From Microbulbifer sp. TB1203 (GTDB lineage: Bacteria > Pseudomonadota > Gammaproteobacteria > Pseudomonadales > Cellvibrionaceae), in the NCBI RefSeq assembly GCF_030997045.1, contig NZ_CP116899.1:4178001-4242000 (forward strand): DNA of 64,000 bases, read 5' to 3'. Positions within the stretch are counted from its first letter, which is position 1; every line of letters starts with the position of its first letter. The translations under genes were made by a program, and so were the position numbers. The notes under the pieces are model-generated. The model was not told where the DNA came from. It did not search any database and saw nothing but the letters and a program-made list of their open reading frames with translations. Positions 43,182-51,746 of this stretch are shown piece after piece.

Positions 43182-43484
43182 ATGAAGCTGATCTACACCC
43201 ACGAAAACCGCCTGCTGGTAGAGCTGGCAAAAAGCAGGCTCGAAGTCGCCGGCATCCCGGTATTCCTGAAAAACGAATTCGCCCAGGGTGGTTCCGGAGA
43301 CCTGGCGCCGCACCAGACTTGGCCGGAACTCTGGCTCGAACGGGAGCGGGACTACGAGCGCGCGCGGCAATTGCTGGCGGACGCCGAGGCGGAGCAGCGG
43401 TCCTGGCGCTGCCGCGACTGCGGTGAGGAAAACGGCGCGGCCTTCGATTACTGCTGGAACTGCCAGCGGTCGCGACCCGCCTGA
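43182..43484 (+). CDS. DUF2007-type protein with zinc-ribbon tail
   Basis: 100 residues from ATG 43182. The N-terminal ferredoxin-like part (MKLIYTHENRLLVELAKSRL to LERERDYERARQLL) is the DUF2007 pattern, often described as a signal-transducing PII-like fold. The C-terminal CRDCGEENGAAFDYCWNC is a four-cysteine ribbon. Function unknown. It precedes the VOC protein by 11 bases, so they probably form an operon. Confidence 0.82.
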   Translation: MKLIYTHENRLLVELAKSRLEVAGIPVFLKNEFAQGGSGDLAPHQTWPELWLERERDYERARQLLADAEAEQRSWRCRDCGEENGAAFDYCWNCQRSRPA

Positions 43485-43495
43485 GGTTTGACCAT

Positions 43496-43894
43496 ATGCA
43501 ATTCCTGATCAATATCGACGTCGACAACCTGGAGCGCGCCGTCGCCTTTTACCGGGATGCCTTTGGCCTGCGCCCGGGGCGGAGTTTCGGCGATGCCGGA
43601 ATGGAAATGCTGGGCGGCGATGCCCCTCTCTACCTGCTGGCCAAGGAGGCCGGTTCCACAGCCGCCGGAGACCGTCAGCGGGACTACCGGCGCCACTGGA
43701 CGCCGGTGCACCTGGATATGGTCGTGGACGATGTGGAGGCCGCGGTGGAACGCGCGATCGCCGCCGGCGCGAAACTGGAGGGAGAAATCCGGGTTGATAG
43801 CTGGGGTGCCATTGCCGGCCTGTCCGACCCCTTCGGCCACGGCTTCTGCCTGCTGGAGTTCCGCGGGCGCGGCTACGACGAGATCTGCTCGTAA
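43496..43894 (+). CDS. VOC family (glyoxalase-like) protein
   Basis: 132 residues with two beta-alpha-beta-beta-beta halves. FLINIDVDNLERAVAFYRDA starts the first, TPVHLDMVVDDVEAAVERAI the second, and DPFGHGFCLLEF is the usual C-terminal strand with the metal-ligand Glu. It resembles glyoxalase/bleomycin-resistance proteins. Substrate unknown; the neighbouring DUF2007 gene gives no hint. Confidence 0.88.
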   Translation: MQFLINIDVDNLERAVAFYRDAFGLRPGRSFGDAGMEMLGGDAPLYLLAKEAGSTAAGDRQRDYRRHWTPVHLDMVVDDVEAAVERAIAAGAKLEGEIRVDSWGAIAGLSDPFGHGFCLLEFRGRGYDEICS

Positions 43895-44018
43895 TATTCA
43901 GTCGGTATTCAGCGCGGAGGGCGCAGGATTTGCGCTAAAGTGCGCTGTCGTCGTTTCGGCGCAAGCCGGAACCTGGCTACCGGCACTGGACACCGTTTGT
44001 CTGATTGAGGAAAGAAGT

Positions 44019-44330
44019 ATGAATAAGTTGACTGCGGCAGCGGGCCTGTCTGTGATCATCGCCCTGGCTGCGACCAGCGCTGCGGCAAACCCTGGCAAGG
44101 GGGGCAGCTTGCCGCCGGGGCTGGAGAAAAAAGCACAGCGGGGCGGTGAACTGCCGCCAGGCTGGAAAAAGAAACTGCAAAAGGGCGTTATCCTGGAACC
44201 GGAAATCTACCGGCACGGGGTTATCGTCAGGCCGGTGGACGAATTCGGCTTTGTGACCATCAGAATCGAAGGCGAGTTAGTGCGCCTGGTTCACGCCACC
44301 CACGAGATCGTGGATATTCTCTCTCACTGA
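44019..44330 (+). CDS. small secreted RcnB/CigR-like protein
   Basis: 103 residues from ATG 44019 after a GAGGAAAGAAG site. A signal peptide (1-23) is followed by a basic, Pro/Gly-rich stretch with a duplicated LPPGLEKK/LPPGWKKK motif, then a small beta domain ending VDILSH. The LPPG..KK motif followed by a short globular end resembles the RcnB/CigR family of periplasmic proteins. Function here unknown. The much longer open frame that includes it overlaps the VOC gene and is not used. Confidence 0.7.
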   Translation: MNKLTAAAGLSVIIALAATSAAANPGKGGSLPPGLEKKAQRGGELPPGWKKKLQKGVILEPEIYRHGVIVRPVDEFGFVTIRIEGELVRLVHATHEIVDILSH

Positions 44331-44336
44331 CCGCGT

Positions 44337-44362
44337 CCCTGCAGAGTTCTTGCTCTGCAGGG
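44337..44362 (+). terminator. hairpin, possible terminator
   Basis: Ten-base perfect stem CCCTGCAGAG/CTCTGCAGGG with a 6-base loop right after the stop of the small secreted protein. The downstream AATCTCTC is only weakly U-rich. Confidence 0.45.
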
Positions 44363-44447
44363 AATCTCTCCCCCGCTATCGGCCGGATTGGTAAAACCCC
44401 GCCGGCACACTATAACCGGAACCATAGCCACCATCGGGGGTGTACCT

Positions 44448-44840
44448 ATGAGTGCCGAGCATCACGGCGTTTCCGTAGGCCTGGAGCGCAGCAACGGCGG
44501 AGTCTTGCTTTCCCTGCATGTCCGCGGCAAGCTGACCCACGAAGACTACGAGGCGATAGTGCCCATGCTGGAGTCCGCCATCGCCGGGGAAGAGAATCCC
44601 AAGATCGATGTCTTTATGAATGCCGTTGAAATGGAGGGCTGGGAGCCCCGCGCCGCTTGGGACGACCTCAAGCTGGGCCTCAAGCACGGCCGCCACTTCA
44701 ACCGCGTGGCGGTGGTGGGCAGCAAGCGCTGGCTGGAACTGATGACCAGGGCGGGCAGCCTGATGATCGGAGGCGAGGCGCGCTACTTCGAAAACGAAGA
44801 GTCAGCCATGGCCTGGCTGAACATAAAAAAGGCGGCATAG
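44448..44840 (+). CDS. SpoIIAA/STAS-like protein
   Basis: 130 residues from ATG 44448. ISLHVRGKLTHEDYE-type start (LLSLHVRGKLTHEDYEAIVP), a central KIDVFMNAVEMEGWEPRA and a VAVVGSKRWLELMTRAG strand-helix match the SpoIIAA-like (PF11964 type) STAS proteins. The usual role in these bacteria is unknown; lipid or small-molecule binding has been suggested for relatives. No partner kinase or anti-sigma gene is nearby. Confidence 0.85.
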   Translation: MSAEHHGVSVGLERSNGGVLLSLHVRGKLTHEDYEAIVPMLESAIAGEENPKIDVFMNAVEMEGWEPRAAWDDLKLGLKHGRHFNRVAVVGSKRWLELMTRAGSLMIGGEARYFENEESAMAWLNIKKAA

Positions 44841-44936
44841 AATAGAGCCGACCCGAATCGTCACCGCTTATCCACCCTACACCTGCTGGACAAGGCGACA
44901 TAGAATAACGCCCAGTTCAATCAATCCGCTTATCCA
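44831..44936. repeat. imperfect direct repeat before terC
   Basis: 44831-44874 and 44894-44936 share GGCG-CATAGAATA at the left and CCGCTTATCCA at the right. The first copy includes the stop codon of the STAS-like gene. This may be a small local duplication of the gene end. Confidence 0.5.
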
Positions 44937-44950
44937 AAAAGGAACTTTTC

Positions 44951-45712
44951 ATGTTCGAATGGCTAACCAGTCCCGAAGCCTGGGTTGCGCTGGCGACACT
45001 GGCCGCGCTGGAAATTGTCCTGGGCATCGACAATATCATCTTTATTTCCATCCTCGTCGGCCGCCTGCCGCCAAAGCAGCGGGAGACGGCGCGCTTTGTC
45101 GGCCTGGCGCTGGCCATGCTAACCCGCCTGGCACTGCTGTTCTCCATCGTCTGGGTGATGGGGCTTACCGAACCCCTGTTCAGCCTTCTGGGCGAGGAAA
45201 TCTCCGGGCGGGATATCATCCTGATCGGCGGCGGCCTCTTCCTGCTCGGCAAGGCCACCCACGAGATTCACAACAGCCTGGAGGGTGTGGAGGGCAAGGG
45301 TACCGCGGTGGCCGCGGCCAGTTTCGGCATGGTGCTGGTACAGATTGCAATCCTGGATATCGTCTTCTCCCTGGACTCGGTGATCACCGCGGTGGGGCTG
45401 GTGCAGGAAATTTCCATTATGGCGGTTGCCATAGTGCTGGCGGTGGTGGTGATGATGGTGGCGGCCAAGCCCATCGGTAATTTCGTCGATCGCCACCCTA
45501 CGGTAAAAATGCTCGCCCTCTCCTTCCTGATCATGGTGGGCCTGACGCTGATCGTGGAGGGCTTCGACGTGCATGTGCCCAAGGGCTATATCTATTTCGC
45601 CATGGTGTTTTCGGTGGGGGTGGAAATGCTCAACCTGCGTTTGCGGAAAAAACAGGCGGAGCCGGTACATTTGCACAAGCCGTTGCGCGAGGACGGGACA
45701 GAAGTGGGCTGA
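44951..45712 (+). CDS. TerC family integral membrane protein
   Basis: 253 residues with seven hydrophobic segments. EIVLGIDNIIFISILVGRLP and DIVFSLDSVITAVGLVQ contain the paired conserved acidic residues of TerC proteins. These belong to the LysE-like superfamily and in several bacteria export metal ions, for example manganese at the membrane during metalloprotein secretion. The extra domain found in longer members is absent. Start supported by AAGGAA upstream. Confidence 0.93.
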   Translation: MFEWLTSPEAWVALATLAALEIVLGIDNIIFISILVGRLPPKQRETARFVGLALAMLTRLALLFSIVWVMGLTEPLFSLLGEEISGRDIILIGGGLFLLGKATHEIHNSLEGVEGKGTAVAAASFGMVLVQIAILDIVFSLDSVITAVGLVQEISIMAVAIVLAVVVMMVAAKPIGNFVDRHPTVKMLALSFLIMVGLTLIVEGFDVHVPKGYIYFAMVFSVGVEMLNLRLRKKQAEPVHLHKPLREDGTEVG

Positions 45713-45720
45713 TTTTCGTA

Positions 45721-45867
45721 ACTCAAGTTTCGGAGTTCGCGGAATCAGCCTTAGTACTGTACCGCACCCTGTGGGAGCCAGCCCTGCTGGCGAATAATGG
45801 CGTTGCCATTTAGCACCGTCTTTTCGCCTGCAGGGCAGACTCCCACAGCAGACTCCGAAACTTGAGT
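45721..45867. mobile_element. MITE-like element with 16-bp TIRs and 5-bp target duplication
   Basis: Perfect inverted repeats ACTCAAGTTTCGGAGT at 45721-45736 and its complement at 45852-45867, flanked on both sides by TCGTA. The interior carries a second palindrome (TGTGGGAGCCAGCCCTGC with GCAGGGCAGACTCCCACA). 147 bp, no coding capacity. Confidence 0.85.
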
Positions 45868-45886
45868 TCGTAAGAGCGGTTTCTGA

Positions 45887-46483
45887 TTATGCGAGCGCCT
45901 CGCCGAGCTCGGCCGCTACCGCGGAAATTACCGCCTGGTCGAGCGGCATCCAGCGGTGCAACTTGACCGGGAATTCGTAGGTCTTGCCGATCGGCAGCCG
46001 GGAGCTGGTGTGGGGCACTATCGTTATGTCGTACGGCGTCCAGATGGATACCGGCGAGATGTCCGCGAGGCTCTGCACATCCTCATTGAGCGTATTCAGG
46101 AAATCACTGCCGATACTCAACTGCCGGCCACCCTTGTAGGGCAGGAATTTGGCCCAGAAACTGCCGTAATGAGGGCTCGATATGGAGACGAACTTGTGCA
46201 CCCGCTCGAGCCCATCCAGCCTCTGCAGATAGTGTCTCGCCACTATGCCGCCCATGCTGAAACCCACCAGCGAACAGCTGCTGTCCCCCTCTGCGAGTGC
46301 GTCCACCTGATCTTTGAGCTGTCGGGAAAGGTGCTCCATGCCATGCCAGCCGGAGTTGTACTGCAGATTGATGCAATGGGCGGAGAATCCCTCCGATTCC
46401 AGGGCCTGCCTCATCCTGAGCATGGACTTTCCGCGGTCAAAAATACCGGGAATCAGGATTGCTGTTCTGGACTTGTTGGTCAT
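45887..46483 (-). CDS. alpha/beta hydrolase, lipase-like
   Basis: 198 residues. TAILIPGIFDRGKSM is the oxyanion strand and Ser lies in LVGFSMGGIVARHYL, typical of small triacylglycerol-lipase/PGAP1-like hydrolases. The substrate-side SISSPHYGSFWAKFLPY also fits. His is probably in the VKLHRWMPLD region. No signal peptide. It sits in the same direction as the DUF4132 gene but 210 bases beyond it. Confidence 0.82.
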   Translation of the reverse strand: MTNKSRTAILIPGIFDRGKSMLRMRQALESEGFSAHCINLQYNSGWHGMEHLSRQLKDQVDALAEGDSSCSLVGFSMGGIVARHYLQRLDGLERVHKFVSISSPHYGSFWAKFLPYKGGRQLSIGSDFLNTLNEDVQSLADISPVSIWTPYDITIVPHTSSRLPIGKTYEFPVKLHRWMPLDQAVISAVAAELGEALA

Positions 46484-46692
46484 CGGTCATACTGCGGAAG
46501 TTTCGTGCCATGTACCGGATACTTTGGAAGCCGATTCCCTCGGCTCCTGGGACTCCCGGCTTTATAGCGTCGGGTTTTATGGCCTCCAAATAAGCCTGTA
46601 ATTTCTGCTCCCTGCCTTTATATTCAGATGAAATAGCATCGAGTAGGTTCCGATAAATTCAGAGTTCATCCTGACTTTTTCTGATTTTACGG

Positions 46693-49314
46693 TCACTGAT
46701 AGTGATCTATTTGCGAATTGATCGTCGAGTCCTTGATTTTCCTGTCCTCCGCCAGCAATACCGCCTTGGAAAGAATCATCGAGAGCATATTGTCCCCCTC
46801 GAACGGCAGAAACACCTTGTCTGCAGCCGTCTTTTTGCGGCTGTCGGGAACGATACACAGGTATTGGTTATTCGGCTCCATCAGGATATTGCCCGAACCC
46901 AGGTGGATCTTGTAGGTGCGCCGCTGGCCCTCGACCACCAGGAAGCGGTCGATAAATTTGCACTGGGGCCCGATCTTCAGTTTGGGTACCAGCTTCTCCA
47001 GGATCGCCTTGCGGGTGTGGGCGCTGGCATTGAGTTCGCCGAAGCTGAAGCTGTGCCAGTAGTCGCGGAAGCGGCCCTCCGGCCCGCCGTCGGACCACTC
47101 CGGATCGTTGCCCACGGAACAGACGCCGACGAACAGGTCCACATCCCGGAACACCTCCGAAAGCACCAGCGCCGGCACCGCGCGCAGGTCCGCCGGCATA
47201 TCTTCGTGGATATTGTCCTCGCCGAGATTCTCGGCGCTGGTGCGAATGTGATAAAAGCGCACCTGGTCGGTGCTGACATAAGTGAAGACGCCGGCCTCGG
47301 TGGTGTCGTTGCCGTACTCGCCGATGCCGTGCACCCAGAACTCCGCCCACAGGTTGAACTGCGGCAGGCCCAACTGGGCGATCTGGTCACCGCCGTCCCA
47401 GGCGCCCTGCAGGCTGTAGCGCCAGCCGCGCGCCGCCGCCAGCGCATTGAACTGGTGCTGCTTGATAATGTGCGAGGCGAAGCGGTTGCTGTAGACGCCG
47501 GTGTTCACTTCCGCGTCGGTCAGCAGGTACACCTCACGGTGAGCCTGCTTGAACGGCTGCACTATCTCCAGATGCTCGATGCACTCCCGCCAGGCCTTGA
47601 TTTCGGCCGCCCCGCTGGTGATCGGGTGCCACAGGCTGACCTCGACCAGCGCATCGGGAAGCGCGAGCGCATTGCCCGCGTTATCCACCAGATGGCCGTC
47701 GCGGTAAATACCCAGCACCGCGGAATCCCCCCAGGCAAAGCGCCAGATCAACTTGCGGGCGATGGTGCCGACAATGGGGTGGTCGCGATAGCGCTCGACC
47801 CACACCTCGAAGGGCCAGACCTTTTCCTTGAGGAACAGCTGCTCCAGTCGTTCTTTCTGGACCCCCAGCATGGCCTTGATATCCTTGAGGGCGCCGCGCA
47901 GTTCTTTCAGTTCCCCCGCATGCTGCTCCTTGACCCGCGCCGGCACGGATTTCTGGCTCTTGCCCTCGGCATTGCGCCAGCTGAGTTCCACCTGCCGGCT
48001 GGAAGGTGCGGTGATGACCGCGGTAAAGTCACCCACCGGTTCCTCGCCGTAACCCACCCGGTCCAGCCCGTAGCTGGGTACGCCCATCTCCTCCAGTTCG
48101 TCGACGGTGATGCCCTCCCGCTCCGCGGCCGCGGTGAGTGCCTTGTTGATTATATTGAGCGCGCTGCGGTACTTGATCTTCACCTTCAGCACCGCCAGCT
48201 GATAGAGCCCGGAGCGCCCCGGCATGTTCGCCAGGGTATAGATACAGGCGTTGCCCACCCGCACCGCTCGCGGGCCCAGCCCGGGCACCTTGCGGAAAAA
48301 GCTCAGCGCCGCCTTCACCAGCGCCCGCGCCAGCTCCGCGTTCTCCTCCAGGCTGCCGCACCAGATCAAACCTTTGAGAACGTCGGCATTGCGTTCATCG
48401 AGAAGCTGGTTCGGGTCCGGTTGCCAGTCGTAGCTGCGGTTGGCGGGAATGGTTCGCGGTTTGTCCACCAGCGTCAGCCACGATATCAGCCGCGTGGAAA
48501 ACTCTTCCCGGCCGAAGGCGTCGATCAGCGGGGAGACGCTGTTCAGCCATTTTTTCGAAGGCTTGCTGCTCCCGGCCTGCTGGCAGAGGCTGAACAGTTC
48601 CAGCAGTGTGTCCCCATGTTCGGGAAGGGACTGGCAGTCGGCGATGGCCACATCGCTCCACGCCTCCCCCGGTGCCAGTGGCAGCGTCTGCCGGGCACCG
48701 GTGAGAGCGCGGATACGGCCGGCGATATTGCGTAGCTCCTGGGTCGAGTACTGCTCTTCGATTTGCTTCCGCAGCTGCTCGAGCTTGCCGGTAAAGCGGT
48801 CGTCGAGGGGATGGGAGCTGGCGTAATGCTCGGCCGCCGCCACCACGCCCGTCAGCGGCAGCCGCTGGAGGCTGGAGCCGCCGACTTTCAGCAGGCTATC
48901 GAGCAACTGGTGCAACTGCGCCCCGCTCAGCGGCAGCTTGCGACGCATTAGCGCGCGCACAATGGTCTCATAGCAGGCGCAGCGGTCGCTCAGGCTCGGG
49001 GTTCTGGAGGCGGAATCCGGGGTGGAGGAAAAAACCTGGACGCGCTGTTTATATTGCTTGCGGAAGGCGTCAATAAAGCGAGGCATGCACAGCATCAGCA
49101 TCGCCACGCTTTGTTCAGCATCCAGTGCCAGTATCGCCTTGCCCGCTTCGGAGCGACCGAGCTTCAGGTCGAAAAGGAAGCGATTGTTCTGCACCTCGTG
49201 CGTGATATAACGCTCGATCAGCGCGTCGTACTCAGACCGGGGTGATTCTGTAGCCGTGCTCTCGGGATTGCCTGATTTCGGTTTGGCGCGCCTGAAAATA
49301 TCCAAGATGCCCAT
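46693..49314 (-). CDS. large DUF4132-family protein
   Basis: 873 residues from ATG 49314 (GGTGG five bases upstream); GTG 49323 is an alternative. No signal peptide or membrane helix. An all-helical N-terminal two thirds is followed by the DUF4132 region near 480-620 (VERYRDHPIVGTIARKLIWRF, VEVSLWHPITSG). A C-terminal domain (FIDRFLVVEGQRRTYKIHLG, FLPFEGDNMLSMILSKA) is usual in this family. DUF4132 proteins (YehI/MolR group) often accompany MoxR ATPase and von Willebrand-A genes; none is present here. The function is unknown. It follows a small beta-grasp-like gene with overlapping codons, so both are made together. Confidence 0.85.
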   Translation of the reverse strand: MGILDIFRRAKPKSGNPESTATESPRSEYDALIERYITHEVQNNRFLFDLKLGRSEAGKAILALDAEQSVAMLMLCMPRFIDAFRKQYKQRVQVFSSTPDSASRTPSLSDRCACYETIVRALMRRKLPLSGAQLHQLLDSLLKVGGSSLQRLPLTGVVAAAEHYASSHPLDDRFTGKLEQLRKQIEEQYSTQELRNIAGRIRALTGARQTLPLAPGEAWSDVAIADCQSLPEHGDTLLELFSLCQQAGSSKPSKKWLNSVSPLIDAFGREEFSTRLISWLTLVDKPRTIPANRSYDWQPDPNQLLDERNADVLKGLIWCGSLEENAELARALVKAALSFFRKVPGLGPRAVRVGNACIYTLANMPGRSGLYQLAVLKVKIKYRSALNIINKALTAAAEREGITVDELEEMGVPSYGLDRVGYGEEPVGDFTAVITAPSSRQVELSWRNAEGKSQKSVPARVKEQHAGELKELRGALKDIKAMLGVQKERLEQLFLKEKVWPFEVWVERYRDHPIVGTIARKLIWRFAWGDSAVLGIYRDGHLVDNAGNALALPDALVEVSLWHPITSGAAEIKAWRECIEHLEIVQPFKQAHREVYLLTDAEVNTGVYSNRFASHIIKQHQFNALAAARGWRYSLQGAWDGGDQIAQLGLPQFNLWAEFWVHGIGEYGNDTTEAGVFTYVSTDQVRFYHIRTSAENLGEDNIHEDMPADLRAVPALVLSEVFRDVDLFVGVCSVGNDPEWSDGGPEGRFRDYWHSFSFGELNASAHTRKAILEKLVPKLKIGPQCKFIDRFLVVEGQRRTYKIHLGSGNILMEPNNQYLCIVPDSRKKTAADKVFLPFEGDNMLSMILSKAVLLAEDRKIKDSTINSQIDHYQ

Positions 49315-49315
49315 G

Positions 49316-49711
49316 TCAGCCACCGACCAGCGGCGTCAGCTTCAGGAACACCACCGAGGTATTGGGAGTAATAATGATCTGCTCGTCCAGCCCGGTGACC
49401 TGTCTGTCGTTCACCAGCAGGAAAAAGCCGTTGCTCTGGAACGCGTTAATGGCGACTTCCTGCTGGGCGTCCACATCCACCCTGCGGTTCCTGCGCACCC
49501 TGTAGCCATTCAAATCCCGCTCGGAATCGCTGGGCTGAATCAGTCCCATAAACTTTTGCCTGGCCGAGGCGTTATAGTGCTCCACTTCGGTCTGAACCCG
49601 CACCTCGATCAACTCCCGCACCGAAATGGTCTCGGCGGGAAAGTGCAGCAGGCTTTCGAACATCTTCTCGCCGCCGGCGGATTCGTCGGAAATTTTCAGG
49701 GCTACAGCCAT
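49316..49711 (-). CDS. small beta-grasp-like protein with C-terminal Gly-Gly
   Basis: 131 residues from ATG 49711 with GGGGAGAAAC upstream. Predicted order: strand-strand (ALKISDES, HFPAETIS), long helix (RELIEVRVQTEVEHYNASAR), insertion, then strands FFLLVNDRQV, EQIIITPN and VVFLKLTPLVGG at the very end. The final 35 residues align by eye with ThiS (AALAINQQIV...ILLFQVIAGG) including the terminal Gly-Gly used for adenylation in ubiquitin-like and sulfur-carrier proteins. No family name is known to me. Its stop codon lies just ahead of the DUF4132 start, so the two form one transcription unit. No E1, E2 or JAB gene is nearby. Confidence 0.7.
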   Translation of the reverse strand: MAVALKISDESAGGEKMFESLLHFPAETISVRELIEVRVQTEVEHYNASARQKFMGLIQPSDSERDLNGYRVRRNRRVDVDAQQEVAINAFQSNGFFLLVNDRQVTGLDEQIIITPNTSVVFLKLTPLVGG

Positions 49712-49790
49712 GTTTGTTTCTCCCCGTTCAGAATGGAACCCGGGAACCAATATACCGGATAAAGGCATCATCCTGTAGGAGCCTGCTTGG

Positions 49791-50684
49791 TTACAACGAA
49801 CTCACGATATGCTCCCGCAGCCACTGATGCGCGGGATCGCGATGGCAGCGCTCGTGCCAGAGCATCGCCATCTCGAAGCCCGGTACTTCAATTGGCGGCT
49901 CGACAACCCGCAGTGAATCGCTGTTGCGGACCAGGCGCGAAGGCAGCATCGCCACCAGGTCGGTGTTCGCCACAGCCGATAGCACAAACAGAAAGTGCGG
50001 AACCGACAGCACAACCCGGCGCGTCAGCCCCATCTCCGAGAGCATCTTATCTGTGACACCACTAAACCCCCCGCCATCCGGCGATACGATCACGTGGTCG
50101 AGCTTGCAGAATTGAGCAAGTGTTGGCCGCCGTTTCAGCCGCGGATGGCCAGCGCGGCCCACCAGAACATAGCGCTCCGCAAACAGAATCCGTCGACGCA
50201 GGCCGGCCGGAGACTCCTCGCTGGTATGAAACGCGAGGTCGATCTCCCCCTGTTCCGTCTGCCTGGCGATGCGTGAGGGAACGACTTGAACCGATGCCAG
50301 CCGGGTGCCGGGTGCTGCCGAGCGCAGCCCGGACAGAGCGGGCTGCAGGATCGTGGATTCGCTGTAGTCGGAGGCGGCCACGTGCCAGGTATCGCTGGCC
50401 CCGGCCGGATCGAAGGGCGTGGAAGGGGACACCGCACGCTCGAGAGACTCGAGTGCCTGCCGCAAGGGCTCGCGCAACGCCTCGGCCCGCTTGGTGGGGC
50501 GCATACCCCGCGGCCCGGGCAGCAACAGCGGGTCCCCGAAGATATCCCTGAGCTTGGCGAGATGAACGCTCACCGAGGGCTGGGAGAGGTTCAGGCGCTG
50601 TGCCGCGCGGGTCACGTTGTATTCCGAGAGCAACACATCGAGCGTTAGCAGCAGGTTGAGGTCCAGCCGCCTGAGATTACTCAT
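49791..50684 (-). CDS. LysR family transcriptional regulator
   Basis: 297 residues. Residues 1-65 form the winged helix (LNLLLTLDVLLSEYNVTRAA, then LNLSQPSVSVHLAKLRDIF) and the remainder the periplasmic-binding-like effector domain. It diverges from a flavodoxin-type quinone reductase gene with 89 bases between, the classic arrangement of a LysR regulator with its target. ATACCTG occurs twice in the gap in direct orientation (near 50691 and 50732) and may be part of the binding region. Confidence 0.92.
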   Translation of the reverse strand: MSNLRRLDLNLLLTLDVLLSEYNVTRAAQRLNLSQPSVSVHLAKLRDIFGDPLLLPGPRGMRPTKRAEALREPLRQALESLERAVSPSTPFDPAGASDTWHVAASDYSESTILQPALSGLRSAAPGTRLASVQVVPSRIARQTEQGEIDLAFHTSEESPAGLRRRILFAERYVLVGRAGHPRLKRRPTLAQFCKLDHVIVSPDGGGFSGVTDKMLSEMGLTRRVVLSVPHFLFVLSAVANTDLVAMLPSRLVRNSDSLRVVEPPIEVPGFEMAMLWHERCHRDPAHQWLREHIVSSL

Positions 50685-50773
50685 GATAATACCTGGAATA
50701 CTAGAAATTCATTATAACTATACCTGAGATAATCCTATTCTGCCTTCTCCTGGCAATTATTGGAGATCCAGCC

Positions 50774-51550
50774 ATGAATATTCTTCTCGTCTATGCCCAC
50801 CCCGAACCCAGGTCATTGAATGGCTCTCTCAAGAACTTTGCGGTCAAACGCCTCGAAGAGGCCGGACATGAGGTCCAGGTATCGGACCTGTACGCCATGC
50901 AATGGAAGGCAACCCTCGACGCAGACGACAACACCAACAGGCAGGCCGATGCGCGCTTCGACCCGGCCCTCGACTCCAAGATCGCGCTGGAGAACGGCTG
51001 GCAGAGCAAAGACATCGAGCTGGAACAGGAGAAATTGATGTGGGCGGATGCCCTGATTCTGCAGTTTCCCATGTGGTGGTTCTCGATGCCGGCGATCCTG
51101 AAAGGCTGGGTGGAACGGGTCTATGCGTATGGCCTCGCTTATGGTGTGGGGGAGCATTCCGATACGCACTGGGGCGATCGCTATGGAGAAGGGAGACTGA
51201 AAGGAAAGCGGGCGATGCTGATCGTCACCACCGGGGGATGGGAGTCCCATTACAGCCCGCGGGGTATCAATGGCCCCATCGAGGATATTTTATTCCCCAT
51301 CCAGCACGGCATTCTGTACTACCCGGGATTCGACGTGTTGCCGCCGTACCTGGTCTACCGGACCGGCCGGGTCGACGAAGCGAGGTTTGCGCAGGTTTGC
51401 GGCGAACTCGGGCAGCGCCTCGACCATCTCTGGCAGACTGCGCCGATACCCTTTCGCCCGCAAAATGCCGGCGCCTACAAAATACCGGAATGCACCTTGC
51501 GGGATGATATCGCACCGGAAAATTCCGGTCTCTCTATACACGTCGCGTAA
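50774..51550 (+). CDS. NAD(P)H dehydrogenase (quinone), flavodoxin fold
   Basis: 258 residues. LVYAHPEPRSLNGSLKNFAV is the flavin phosphate-binding start of the NQO1/MdaB/KefF family. LILQFPMWWFSMPAILKGW and TTGGWESHYSPRGINGPIE are further conserved flavin and substrate segments. It performs two-electron reduction of quinones or electrophiles, avoiding radicals. Divergent from and probably controlled by the LysR gene. Confidence 0.9.
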   Translation: MNILLVYAHPEPRSLNGSLKNFAVKRLEEAGHEVQVSDLYAMQWKATLDADDNTNRQADARFDPALDSKIALENGWQSKDIELEQEKLMWADALILQFPMWWFSMPAILKGWVERVYAYGLAYGVGEHSDTHWGDRYGEGRLKGKRAMLIVTTGGWESHYSPRGINGPIEDILFPIQHGILYYPGFDVLPPYLVYRTGRVDEARFAQVCGELGQRLDHLWQTAPIPFRPQNAGAYKIPECTLRDDIAPENSGLSIHVA

Positions 51551-51573
51551 AAATCGCGCCTTACTATCGGGTT

Positions 51574-51696
51574 GGAAGGAAAGGATACCCCTCTCCCGGG
51601 GCACGGGCTGGGCGCCCCCCTTAAATACATCCCTGTACGCTCGTAATCGGCATCCCTGCCTCATACGGTCCCGGGAGAGGGGTATCCTTCCCTTCC
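51574..51696. repeat. long inverted repeat, MITE-like
   Basis: 27-base arms at 51574-51600 and 51670-51696 with one mismatch; core ATACCCCTCTCCCGGG and its complement. The loop contains TACATCCCTGTA and GGCATCCCTGCC. 123 bp, non-coding, between the quinone reductase and cupin genes that converge here, so it may also serve as a bidirectional terminator. Confidence 0.75.
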
Positions 51697-51746
51697 GCCT
51701 TATTGGTAATTAACGGGCAGGTTTATTGCCTGCCCATCTGGTTCAC

